Positions 1 through 8,478 of a stretch of 48,146 bases of DNA are shown piece by piece. The notes below the pieces were generated by a model. That model ran no database searches. It had not been told where the DNA came from and saw nothing but the letters and a program-made list of their open reading frames with translations. The translations under genes and the position numbers were made by a program. Positions within the stretch are counted from its first letter, which is position 1. The number at the start of each line of letters is the position of its first letter. The stretch is from Bacillota bacterium (GTDB lineage: Bacteria > Bacillota > Clostridia > Lachnospirales > Lachnospiraceae), in contig JAEZOB010000050.1 in the NCBI GenBank assembly GCA_023414355.1, positions 1-48,146 on the forward strand, given 5' to 3'.

Positions 1-123
1 TGGCTTCTATGACTTAGCCATTGCATATCAGTCAGTGCACGTCAACTATTGAAAGCGCCGTGTACCGAACGGTACGCACGGTGCTGTGAGAGGACGGCGG
101 TTAGTCACCGCCTCCTACTCGAT
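1..123 (+). mobile_element. 3' end of a group II intron (domains V and VI)
   Basis: Positions 54-85 fold as domain V: the catalytic AGC starts the 5' strand (54-56), the helix closes with 71-85, a two-base CG bulge lies at 75-76, and the loop is GAAC (67-70). Positions 88-120 fold as domain VI, with GAG/CTC and AGG/CCT helices around a bulged A at 117 and an upper stem 96-101/107-112. A117 is the expected branch-point adenosine, 7 nt from the predicted 3' splice site after GAT at about 123. The rest of the intron, including any reverse transcriptase gene, lies beyond the left edge. Positions 1-53 would be the domain IV end and linker. Seen: the folds and bulged A. Known: these are hallmarks of group II ribozymes. 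Class and insertion target cannot be told from this end. Confidence 0.85.
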
Positions 124-164
124 TATCTCATTATTCCGTCGTTATGCAGCGACCTCTTCTTTCC

Positions 165-1727
165 TTATTCCATATCGCGGTAAGTCTTCGCCTTTTCAAA
201 TTCCTCCAGCATCTCCTGCTCCGGTTTCCGCGAGAGCAGCGATACAATTACTATAACGATACAGGAGAATACAAAAGCGGGAAGCAACTCATAGATACCA
301 AATACTCCACCGATCGGTCTGATAATCAACTTCCAGATAAATACCATGATACCTCCGGCCAGCATACCTCCGATAGCACCTTCTCTGGTGGTTCTCTTCC
401 AGAACAGAGAGAACAGCATGATCGGTCCGAAGGTTGCACCAAAGCCAGCCCAGGCAAAGGATACAACTTTAAAAATGACACTATTCTCATCTAAAGCAAT
501 GATAATTCCGATGAGTGCGATAGTCACCAAAACTATACGTGACATTCTCATGACCTGTTTGTCAGTGGCATTTCTTTTGAATAATCCCTGATAGATATTC
601 TTGGAAACTGCAGAGGATGCAATCAGCAGGTAAGAATCCGAAGAGCTGATGGTTGCAGCCAGAATACCTGCCATCGCGAGTCCTGCCAGAACAGTCGGCA
701 GATAATGGGTGGACATGGTGATAAATATCTTCTCTGCATCCCCACCGGTCAAATGCTCTGTCGGGAATGCTGCTCTTCCGATCAGTCCGATGAAAACAGC
801 AGCAAACAACGAAATTGCGCACCATACCGTAGCAATTCTTCTTGACTTCTTAATCTCCTTATGAGTACGAATAGCCATAAATCGAAGCAACACCTGGGGC
901 ATACCAAAATAACCGAGTCCCCAGGAAAGAGTGGACAGAATTGTCAGGAAGCCATAAGCGCCTGCCTCTCCAAAGAGTGGTGCGCCGCTTTCGGACACCT
1001 GTTGCACCCCATCTGCCATAGTAGGTGAGCTAATACCGAAAAACTCCAGAAATCCGGGGATCTGATGCAGGTTATCAAATACAACTCCGATACCGCCGGC
1101 ACTCATAACACCAGTCACAAGAACTCCGATTAATGCTACAATCATCACTACCGCCTGCATGAAATCAGAGGTACTCTCTGCCAGGAAGCCTCCTAAGAAG
1201 GTATATACAATAACAAATACAGCTCCGGCAATCATCATATATTGATACTTCATTCCAAACAGGGTTGAAAACAGCTTTCCGACTGAAACAAAACAGCTGG
1301 CGGCATAGATTGTAAAGAATGCCATAATGAATAAAGCTGCAATTGTCATGATAATTTTCTTATTTTCTCTAAAACGATTACTGAAGAAATCCGGTATCGT
1401 GATGGAATCTCCGGCGATAATCGAATATGCGTGCAATCTCTTGGCAACCAACAACCAATTGATATAAGTACCTGCGAGCAAACCGATTGCTGTCCAAACC
1501 GCATCACTAAGGCCATAAAAATATGCAACACCCGGTAATCCCATCAATAGCCAACCGCTCATATCGGAAGCTTCTGCACTCATCGCTGCGATCCATGGAC
1601 CAAGAGAGCGTCCCCCAAGAAAATAATTCTCTGAATTCTCATTCGCTCGTTTTGCAAAAAACAGTCCGATACCGATAACCAGTGCCATATAGATACACAT
1701 GACAATCAGAATTTGATAATTCTCCAT
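165..1727 (-). CDS. putP: sodium/solute (proline-type) symporter
   Basis: This 520-residue polytopic membrane protein belongs to the sodium:solute symporter (SSF) family and most resembles PutP, which imports L-proline with Na+. About a dozen hydrophobic segments span the length. SSF hallmarks include FFAKRANENSENYFLGGRSL (about residues 23-42), the nearby SAEASDMSGWLLMGLPG block that forms the Na+/substrate core in PutP, and GLGYFGMPQVLLRFMA in the middle. Length is usual for PutP. The ATG is preceded by AGGGGG at 6 nt. A sigma-A-like promoter lies at 1770-1798. The gene ends about 40 bp from a group II intron terminus and has no convincing terminator before it. Proline specificity is inferred from similarity only; pantothenate or another solute is possible. 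Confidence 0.85.
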   Translation of the reverse strand: MENYQILIVMCIYMALVIGIGLFFAKRANENSENYFLGGRSLGPWIAAMSAEASDMSGWLLMGLPGVAYFYGLSDAVWTAIGLLAGTYINWLLVAKRLHAYSIIAGDSITIPDFFSNRFRENKKIIMTIAALFIMAFFTIYAASCFVSVGKLFSTLFGMKYQYMMIAGAVFVIVYTFLGGFLAESTSDFMQAVVMIVALIGVLVTGVMSAGGIGVVFDNLHQIPGFLEFFGISSPTMADGVQQVSESGAPLFGEAGAYGFLTILSTLSWGLGYFGMPQVLLRFMAIRTHKEIKKSRRIATVWCAISLFAAVFIGLIGRAAFPTEHLTGGDAEKIFITMSTHYLPTVLAGLAMAGILAATISSSDSYLLIASSAVSKNIYQGLFKRNATDKQVMRMSRIVLVTIALIGIIIALDENSVIFKVVSFAWAGFGATFGPIMLFSLFWKRTTREGAIGGMLAGGIMVFIWKLIIRPIGGVFGIYELLPAFVFSCIVIVIVSLLSRKPEQEMLEEFEKAKTYRDME

Positions 1728-1769
1728 AAAATACCCCCTAATTTATTATGCAATACACTAATGTGTATA

Positions 1770-1798
1770 ATTATACCAGTGAAATAGTAATTATACAA
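1770..1798 (-). promoter_or_regulatory. putP promoter
   Basis: On the minus strand a weak -35 TTGTAT (1793-1798) and a perfect -10 TATAAT (1770-1775) are separated by 17 bp, about 45 bp upstream of the symporter start. Confidence 0.5.
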
Positions 1799-1847
1799 GC
1801 ATACTCTTTTAAAACACTGCAAATTTTACAAATTTCATTGGCAATAA

Positions 1848-2078
1848 TTCCTTAATAATAAACCTTTTGATGAAAAGCACAGAGAAGTGTTTCTCGATAA
1901 TCCGGTATATTACGATCAGGCCGTTAAGGACTGGGATAATTCCAGAGGCTACTCGGGTCAATTGATAGAGACTCAATCTCCGGAAGAAGTAGATGCCGTC
2001 TCCGGTGCCACCTGGACTAACAAACAATTTAAAATAGCCATCTCTGCAGCCCTGAACCAAGCATCCGGAAGTAAATAA
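1848..2078 (+). pseudogene. remnant of an FMN-binding domain protein (C-terminal end only)
   Basis: The open frame 1848-2078 encodes the C-terminal end of an FMN_bind domain, as in RnfG/NqrC and related flavoproteins. It carries the motif DAVSGATWTNKQF, where the SGAT threonine normally takes the covalent or bound FMN. A stop codon at 1845 closes the frame on the left and there is no plausible start: the only initiator is an internal GTG at 1887 without a ribosome binding site. The N-terminal signal/lipobox and the first half of the domain are absent. Seen: the motif and truncation. Inferred: a deletion removed the 5' part. The fragment ends just before a strong hairpin at 2111-2154. Confidence 0.7.
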
Positions 2079-2110
2079 TGATTACCCAATTAGTTTTACA
2101 GTGTATCATA

Positions 2111-2154
2111 AAACAGCCACACGTATTGCATAATCGGCAATCGTGTGGCTGTTT
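2111..2154. terminator. bidirectional terminator
   Basis: Perfect 13-bp arms AAACAGCCACACG (2111-2123) and CGTGTGGCTGTTT (2142-2154) with T-rich flanks on both strands. It serves the glycosyltransferase on the minus strand and the flavoprotein remnant on the plus strand. Confidence 0.85.
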
Positions 2155-2165
2155 CTTTCTATATA

Positions 2166-3182
2166 CTAATTAAAACCGTAAATCTTTCTTAGGATGGAAT
2201 AACCGGTCTCAATAATCTTCCTTCCGAATTTCCCGGGCAGGTTCATGGAGCGACCGAGGATATGGGACTTGATTTTCTTATATAATCGTTTGTCGTAATA
2301 CTTTAGGTAGTCCCAGAGCTCCTGCTTCTTATTCAGGCTCTCTTCTGAACCTTCCTTAATCAGAAATACGCTGCTGACTGCCATCATCATGGACAAGTAT
2401 TTGATCATATAATTCTGAAGCTTTTTGCTCTTAATCTGCATCAGGTTGTGAGCTTCTATCATAATCTTGGTGACTCTCAGCTGCTGGTCAATCCGGCGGA
2501 TCATAACCTGCTCATTGACCGATTGGTCGGAGCGTCCGATGAAGTACCGGTACAGATTAACATCCATATAATACATGGTTTTCACAAAAGGTAAAGGCTG
2601 ATACACAAATATATTATCCACATAAAAAGTATGCTTCGGCAATCGAATTCCACAGCTCTTCAAAAGCTTCGTTCGATAGATTGTGGAATGCATCAGAATA
2701 TTCTGACTCTGCCTGAAATGCATAATATCATTCCAGGTAAAGATCTGATCCTGAGGAAGCGCCCGATGATAGTTAATCACCTTCTTTTTCTTGGCATCTA
2801 CCTTCTCATAGACATAATTGGCCAGGAACAGGTCCGGACTTTTGCCGTCAGCAATCAGGTTCTTCAAAACCTCCATCACCTGCGCCAGTGCCTTTTCATT
2901 TACCCAGTCGTCACTGTCTACAACTTTAAAGTACAGACCGGAAGCATTCGCAAGTCCTGTATTGACTGCCTCACCATGACCACCGTTTTCCTGATAGATA
3001 GCGCGGATAATGCTCGGGTATTTTGCCTGATATTCCTCTGCTATCACCTGGGTATCATCTGTAGAACCATCATTCACTATGATGATTTCCATTTCTTCAC
3101 CGCCGGACAACAGGGTATCTATGGCATGCCTCATATATGCTGCAGAATTATAACAGGGTATTGCTGCTGTTAACAGCTTCAT
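2166..3182 (-). CDS. family 2 glycosyltransferase
   Basis: A 338-residue GT-A fold glycosyltransferase that probably transfers a sugar from a nucleotide-sugar donor onto a cell-surface polymer or lipid carrier. The N-terminus LLTAAIPCYNSAAYM is the usual GT2 start, followed by IIIVNDGSTDDT (about 33-44), the ENGGHGEAVNTGL segment (about 65-77) and the metal-binding VDSDDWV (about 88-94). No membrane segments are evident, so it is cytosolic or peripheral. AGGAG precedes the ATG by 8 nt. The aminopeptidase gene upstream ends only 21 bp away, suggesting co-transcription; a strong terminator follows. Acceptor and donor cannot be told from sequence. Confidence 0.85.
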   Translation of the reverse strand: MKLLTAAIPCYNSAAYMRHAIDTLLSGGEEMEIIIVNDGSTDDTQVIAEEYQAKYPSIIRAIYQENGGHGEAVNTGLANASGLYFKVVDSDDWVNEKALAQVMEVLKNLIADGKSPDLFLANYVYEKVDAKKKKVINYHRALPQDQIFTWNDIMHFRQSQNILMHSTIYRTKLLKSCGIRLPKHTFYVDNIFVYQPLPFVKTMYYMDVNLYRYFIGRSDQSVNEQVMIRRIDQQLRVTKIMIEAHNLMQIKSKKLQNYMIKYLSMMMAVSSVFLIKEGSEESLNKKQELWDYLKYYDKRLYKKIKSHILGRSMNLPGKFGRKIIETGYSILRKIYGFN

Positions 3183-3203
3183 CCGTATTTCTCCTCTCTT
3201 ACC

Positions 3204-4322
3204 TTAGATCAAATTCTCAGGATTTAAGCCTTCCAACTCTTTCATCACAAAACGTCCGTCCTTACGGATCAATACATCATCAAAATAAATTTCACCGCCG
3301 CCATATTCCGGTGTCTGGATACACACAAGGTCCCAATGAATTGCGGAGTGGTTTCCGTTTGGAGCTTGATCCTCATAGCAGTTACCGGGGGTAAAATGGA
3401 AAGAGCCCATGATCTTCTCATCAAATAAAGTGTCCTTCATCGGTTTTAATACATAGGGATTGACGCCGATTGCAAATTCTCCGATATAGCGTGCTCCCTC
3501 ATCCGTATCAAGTACCTGGTTAATTCTCTCCGTATTGTTCGCAGTTGCTTTAATAATCTTACCCTTCTCGAAGGTAAAGCAGATATTCTCATAGGTAAAA
3601 CCCTGGAACACTGCCGGCGCATTGTAACTGAGTGTACCGTTGACAGACTCACGTACAGGTGCGGTATATACCTCTCCGTCCGGAATATTGCGATCGCCAT
3701 CGCAGGGTACCGCAGGAATATTCTTGATAGAAAAACTCAAGTCAGTACCGGGTCCAACGATTCTGACACGGTCAGTACGGTTCATCAGTTCAACCAAGGG
3801 TTCCATAGCCTTGCCCATCTTTGCATAATCAAGGTTACAAACATTAAAGTAGAAATCCTCAAAAGCTTCTACACTGGTGTTTGACAACTGAGACATGGCT
3901 GCATTCGGATAACGAAGTACAACCCATCTGGTCTTCGGAACACGGATATTATGATGCACGGGTGTCATATAGTAGGTTTCGTACAGCTTCATCTTCTCTG
4001 CCGGAACATCTGCAAGCTCGGATACATTCTCTGTTCCGCGAACGCCTACATAACAGTCCATCTGTTCCATCTCGGCGCCATCGATCCTTGCCATCAGTGA
4101 CATCTGCTCTTCTGTGCAGCCAAGCAGTTGCTCCCTCTGTAATCTGACATCCGTATAGTGAGGGAATGGTATCCCGCCCACTTTATAGACTTCTTTTACC
4201 AACTGTCTTGCTAAATCCTGTGTTGATGCACCGATATAGTGAATATATACTTTATCGCCCTTTTTTACCTTCATTGAGTAATTAACCAGATTATGTGCTA
4301 ACACTTTAATTCTTTCGTCCAT
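3204..4322 (-). CDS. M29 family aminopeptidase (AmpS/PepS type)
   Basis: This 372-residue protein belongs to the thermophilic aminopeptidase family M29 (AmpT, AmpS, PepS), dimetal cytosolic enzymes removing N-terminal residues from peptides. The C-terminal metal site region is intact: EGARYIGEFAIGVNP (about 278-292), the GNCYEDQAPNG glycine-rich stretch, then NHSAIHWDLVC with the conserved His and Asp, and GGEIYFDDVLIRKDGRFV at the end. Length is within the family range (370-420). AAGGAG lies 8 nt before the ATG. It forms a tight pair with the downstream glycosyltransferase. The function is confident at family level; the peptide preference is not predictable. Confidence 0.88.
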   Translation of the reverse strand: MDERIKVLAHNLVNYSMKVKKGDKVYIHYIGASTQDLARQLVKEVYKVGGIPFPHYTDVRLQREQLLGCTEEQMSLMARIDGAEMEQMDCYVGVRGTENVSELADVPAEKMKLYETYYMTPVHHNIRVPKTRWVVLRYPNAAMSQLSNTSVEAFEDFYFNVCNLDYAKMGKAMEPLVELMNRTDRVRIVGPGTDLSFSIKNIPAVPCDGDRNIPDGEVYTAPVRESVNGTLSYNAPAVFQGFTYENICFTFEKGKIIKATANNTERINQVLDTDEGARYIGEFAIGVNPYVLKPMKDTLFDEKIMGSFHFTPGNCYEDQAPNGNHSAIHWDLVCIQTPEYGGGEIYFDDVLIRKDGRFVMKELEGLNPENLI

Positions 4323-4351
4323 AGCTTTGTCTCCTTGTATATAAATTTATT

Positions 4352-6898
4352 TTATTGTTCCAGATACGAGATAAATACATTGCCCGCATCTTCAAACATT
4401 TGTGCACTGTCTTGTATACCCCTCTTTGTAACCTTATTATTTTTTGGATCAATGATCATAATATTAAAAGCATCATAACCATAAATCAATACCGCATCCG
4501 AGATACCGGTCATAGCTAAAACAGGTCTCCCTTTGGATACAAAATATAAGGCGTCGTCCAAGGTAATTCCTGTTAGCCTGATTGGCGTATATTTTGAATT
4601 TTGCTTCAGCACATCATAGGCAGAAGAATTCTTCACAGAAAGCTGTTTGACTGTAGCATCCACCTTCTGGCACGCAAGCATCAGCTGGATACAGGTTTCT
4701 ACTGTCTGCTCCTGCGTCGAAGACCAGGTCATGTTCTGAAGGTTCTCTATGGTATAAGTTGTTGCTTTTACACCTCGCTCCCATACCATCTGCTGATTGT
4801 TATTCAATACCACTCCTACCTGATCCCTCGCTACTCTTATGGCATCCGCTGCATTATCATAGGCTGCTACTATTTCTCCGCTGATGTAAGGGTAATAGAG
4901 CATCTGTTGTTCCGCTGAAATCGGCAGTCGTATGGTAGGGTCCTCATCAATCACAGTGTTTACCGTATTCTGTATCTTCGGAACAGATCCCATGACAAAG
5001 CCTTTCGGTAACATGAGATAGTATTCAGTCAGAGCCTGATCGGTCACTCTTGAAGTAACCTGTGACGCTTTTGCTTCTGACTTTACCTGATTCATAATAT
5101 AATCGGGGGAAGCGAGAGTGTAGGCAGTTCGTCCATTCTCTGTGACCTTCTGCACCCGACGAAGTTCAATAATATTATCCTTTACCTCAAGGCCTGAGAT
5201 ATAAAAATCCTGCTTAGAATAGCTTTTCAAAATCTTTTTATCAACTGAAGCAATCTCAATTCTGTTCAAAGGAGCAAGTATATTTCCGTCGATCATCGAG
5301 GAGATATCCTTTTCCTTAACAAAGCCATAAATCAGATTTGAATCTATCATACCCATCAGTCGAATAGAAGAGCCCTCTTCCGAACTGATTACCTCGGTCT
5401 CCCCTGTCTCTAGATTCATAATGTTGATATTTTTTGATTTTTGGGGATCCGAATTATCCTGCCAAGCCACAAAGTTCAGCTCATTCAGTACCTCAAGTTG
5501 GTCCTTTGAGACATTTGAGGCTATCTGGGTTATTTCCCTGGTAATCAGATTATAGGAGTAAATATTATTATATACCTGAATATAGAATACACCAAGTGAA
5601 TTGACATAATTTAGTCTTCCCATGTTCTCCTTGAGCGTCTGGTATGGCTCCTCAACAGGAATATACAGCCGTTCTTCAATTCGGTTCTCAGTACGGACAA
5701 AACGATAAAGGATGATTGCTACCCTACCCTCATATTGTCCACGGTTCATATAACCGTAGACCATAAAATCCAGATTGCCTTCCTCATCCATATTCAGGAT
5801 TCGGATATCATGCTGGTCATATAATTCCCTTAAATAATCTGTGTTATCCTGATGAAAGGAAAACACCCTTGTAATCCTGTTATTCTCCAGATCATAGAAC
5901 CATAGCTCCCTGTCCCTGACAAAAGCCAACTTCTTTTCATCGGCAGAGGTTACGGTCGGAACTTCTGTTTCCGAACTGATTCCGAGCTTCAGTTCATTTT
6001 TCGAAACACTGGCAAGCCGGACATCAAATAATGCTTCCATCCTTCGATCATAATTCAACAAAAACATACGGTCCGCGGTATACCTAACCCGATAGAATTC
6101 AGTCACTTTATACTTTTCCTTCTTACGTGCAACTTCGCCCTCAACATAATATTGAAGCTCCACAGATGCAGTATCCGAATATAGTTCAATGACAGCAGGA
6201 GTCGCTTCGGATAATACCACCGGATTCAGATTCCCCCAGCTGACCAGCTCGAAGCTGGAATTGATATTTACATGTGCCAGAGAGGAATTATCTGCCGAAC
6301 CTGAAGGCTCAAGATATTTTACAATCTGCTGCGCTTTTGATTTATCCATGATGGAATTATGGAAATTCATAATAAAATCCAGCTTTTCCTTCAGATGGGA
6401 ATCATCATAAATTTTGATCCGTTGATAATAATACATTTTACTGCTATCACTGGAAATCAACGTGATTTTGACAGCATATTCCTTCTCCATGGGAAGCTCA
6501 GTTGTCAACTTGATTTTCGCTTTTTTCTTTTCCTCAGCCTTCTCAAATACACTGACAGAGCCATTCTCAATCAGTGAATTATCCAAAAAATCACGAACCT
6601 CATAATTTAGCTTTTTGATATCGTAATCCTTTTGATCAATGATTACCTCAAAGGTCCTTTCTGCATCAAGTGGAATCAATGTTTCGCGAAGTTTATTGGC
6701 AGCGAGATTTGTACTATATCCATGCAGAAGATTGATTTCATTTCCATCCTCCCTGATTGTAACCAAAGGAAAGGTAGCCCTTGCCATTTCAGTGGTATTG
6801 TTGGTTTCGAAAACAACCTCCTTGATATCCCCACTAAAATAATAAAGCGCCCCAATAAAAACCGCTAATAAGATAATGATTCGGTAGATGTATTTCAA
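4352..6898 (-). CDS. membrane-anchored protein with propeller-like middle and degenerate C39-like C-terminus
   Basis: An 848-residue protein of unknown function. Residues about 4-22 form one N-terminal membrane anchor, leaving the rest outside. Residues about 310-560 hold repeated beta-rich blocks such as LAFVRDRELWFYDLENN, GVFYIQVYNNIYSYNLIT and INIMNLETGETEVIS, which resemble blades of a beta-propeller. The last 150 residues look like a C39 or papain-like fold: ETCIQLMLACQKVDATV, then LYFVSKGRPVLAM and AVLIYGYDAFNIMIIDP. In active C39 peptidases the last block starts with a catalytic His (HAV...GYD); here it is Asp (DAV), so a non-catalytic role is likely. The start is TTG, 3 nt after the methyltransferase stop, with AAGGA 9-10 nt upstream. 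No family name was recognised; domain calls are inference. Confidence 0.75.
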   Translation of the reverse strand: MKYIYRIIILLAVFIGALYYFSGDIKEVVFETNNTTEMARATFPLVTIREDGNEINLLHGYSTNLAANKLRETLIPLDAERTFEVIIDQKDYDIKKLNYEVRDFLDNSLIENGSVSVFEKAEEKKKAKIKLTTELPMEKEYAVKITLISSDSSKMYYYQRIKIYDDSHLKEKLDFIMNFHNSIMDKSKAQQIVKYLEPSGSADNSSLAHVNINSSFELVSWGNLNPVVLSEATPAVIELYSDTASVELQYYVEGEVARKKEKYKVTEFYRVRYTADRMFLLNYDRRMEALFDVRLASVSKNELKLGISSETEVPTVTSADEKKLAFVRDRELWFYDLENNRITRVFSFHQDNTDYLRELYDQHDIRILNMDEEGNLDFMVYGYMNRGQYEGRVAIILYRFVRTENRIEERLYIPVEEPYQTLKENMGRLNYVNSLGVFYIQVYNNIYSYNLITREITQIASNVSKDQLEVLNELNFVAWQDNSDPQKSKNINIMNLETGETEVISSEEGSSIRLMGMIDSNLIYGFVKEKDISSMIDGNILAPLNRIEIASVDKKILKSYSKQDFYISGLEVKDNIIELRRVQKVTENGRTAYTLASPDYIMNQVKSEAKASQVTSRVTDQALTEYYLMLPKGFVMGSVPKIQNTVNTVIDEDPTIRLPISAEQQMLYYPYISGEIVAAYDNAADAIRVARDQVGVVLNNNQQMVWERGVKATTYTIENLQNMTWSSTQEQTVETCIQLMLACQKVDATVKQLSVKNSSAYDVLKQNSKYTPIRLTGITLDDALYFVSKGRPVLAMTGISDAVLIYGYDAFNIMIIDPKNNKVTKRGIQDSAQMFEDAGNVFISYLEQ

Positions 6899-6901
6899 TT
6901 T

Positions 6902-8149
6902 TTATTTTCCTTCCTTGTCAGCCTCTTCCTCAAACAAACGCAGCAAGCATGGATTAACATTTAGAAATTCCATACAGGCTTGCAGGCTTTGCTGCCCATC
7001 ACCTGTGGAATCAACGTTTTTCCTTGTTTTTACCGCACGTATCAATATATTCTTTGGTGTATGCTCCATATCAATAAATTCCAATAGCTGCACCTTATAC
7101 CCTTTCGTCTCTAATATTTCCGCTCGAAGTGCATCTGTCATCAAAGCCGACATACGCTCCCTGACAATCCCATACTTGAGAACCGGCTTCAGAAGCTCGT
7201 TATGAATCTGTCTGTTTAACTCATGCTGACAGCATGGCACAGAGAGAATTACCTGAGCCCCCCAGATCACAGCCTTATGAAGTGCATAATCCGTAGCAGT
7301 ATCACACGCATGTAGGGTTACGACCATGTCTACACTACTGCTGCCTTGGTAGGATGCAATATCTCCTTCAAGAAAATGAAGCTTCTCATAGCCGTATTTT
7401 TCGCTTAGCTTATTGCAATGTCTGATCACCTCGGTCTTTAAGTCTAGTCCTATCACATTGATAGGATAATCCTTCATCACCTTCAGGTAATAATACAATG
7501 CAAAAGTTAGATACGATTTACCGCATCCAAAATCAAGAATCGTCAATTCCCGGTCACGTTTCAAATAAGGCAGGATATCTTCTATATACTCCAGAAAACG
7601 GTTAATCTGCTTAAATTTATCCGATTTTGACTTTACAATTTGCCCTGCGGTTGTCATAACCCCCAAATCCACCAGAAATGGTAACGGTTTGCCTTCCTCC
7701 AGAATATAATTCTTTTTCTTATTATGAAGCAGGTTGTCTTCCAATAGCTCACTGACCTTTGAACCTTCCTGCACGGGATCATTTTTTTGGCTGTCAGCAC
7801 GCTTTCTATTCACGGTCACTTTACCTTTTTTACTGATTAAGATCGTTGTTTTCCCAGTGGCCGAGGTAATCTCGCACTGATGAAACAAGCCCTCAAACCA
7901 CTCCGGAAGCTTCTCAGACAATTCCCCTTTCGTATAATTGTGATGGAATATCTGCTGTCCGATATATTCAGACACCTGAAATAAAAGCTCCTGCTTAATC
8001 AAAACAGGCCGTATTTTAACCTTCGCAATCCGCTCCTTATCGAAGGAATTACTGATGACCGCAAGCGTCAGATCCTTATTTATCAATTCATCAAAAAGAT
8101 TACCAATTAATGCATCCATTCTACAATACCCATTCTTATCAATATTCAT
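6902..8149 (-). CDS. SAM-dependent methyltransferase (Methyltransf_32 type)
   Basis: A 415-residue class I methyltransferase. The central SAM-binding motif I is LTILDFGCGKSYLTFALYYY (about 202-221), followed by INVIGLDLKTEVI (motif II) and SVDMVVTLHACDTATDYAL, then VILSVPCCQHELN. The HACDTATDYAL and PCCQHE signatures are typical of the Methyltransf_32 group, whose members act on RNA or other substrates. The N-terminal 180 residues carry no recognised domain. The ATG at 8149 has no clear ribosome binding site; an internal ATG 10 codons later is the alternative start. It is followed at 3 nt by the large propeller-like protein, probably one transcript. The substrate is unknown. Confidence 0.8.
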   Translation of the reverse strand: MNIDKNGYCRMDALIGNLFDELINKDLTLAVISNSFDKERIAKVKIRPVLIKQELLFQVSEYIGQQIFHHNYTKGELSEKLPEWFEGLFHQCEITSATGKTTILISKKGKVTVNRKRADSQKNDPVQEGSKVSELLEDNLLHNKKKNYILEEGKPLPFLVDLGVMTTAGQIVKSKSDKFKQINRFLEYIEDILPYLKRDRELTILDFGCGKSYLTFALYYYLKVMKDYPINVIGLDLKTEVIRHCNKLSEKYGYEKLHFLEGDIASYQGSSSVDMVVTLHACDTATDYALHKAVIWGAQVILSVPCCQHELNRQIHNELLKPVLKYGIVRERMSALMTDALRAEILETKGYKVQLLEFIDMEHTPKNILIRAVKTRKNVDSTGDGQQSLQACMEFLNVNPCLLRLFEEEADKEGK

Positions 8150-8478
8150 AAAACGATTTGGATGACAAAAGGATCAGCTGCTAATACAGCTGAATAGCGT
8201 ACACATGAAAGCTCTCAGAAAGATGACTTCCCAGAGACTTTCTTGTATATGCTTATTATGTCACCCATGATGACATGACCATTTGTTAATATAATTATTG
8301 TATCCAATCAAGACATCCGAGCATAAACAGCTGGAAACTATCTTCCTATATTTTAATGTCTTTTCGTGGATAGTACAACCATATTATTATAAATTTTATC
8401 TTAAGATTGGCTTCCAAGCGATTTCATAATTATATACGACTGCATATATTATTAATAAAAAGCTTAGGAGTACAAAAT
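8150..8478. other. divergent intergenic region, no gene seen
   Basis: These 329 bp separate the divergent methyltransferase and the repeat-rich protein. They are AT-rich with several candidate TATA-like blocks but no promoter that stands out. CATATATTA near 8444 fits a sporulation sigma-K -10 element but lacks a clear AC at the expected -35 distance, so it is not called. Confidence 0.4.

Noticed and set aside
124..164. Possible putP terminator (GTCG/CGAC)
   Set aside because: Only four base pairs with no T-run; the short gap may have been remodelled by the intron insertion.
8444..8452. CATATATTA as a sigma-K -10 element
   Set aside because: No AC at the expected 16-17 bp upstream, so the match is too short to support a sporulation promoter.
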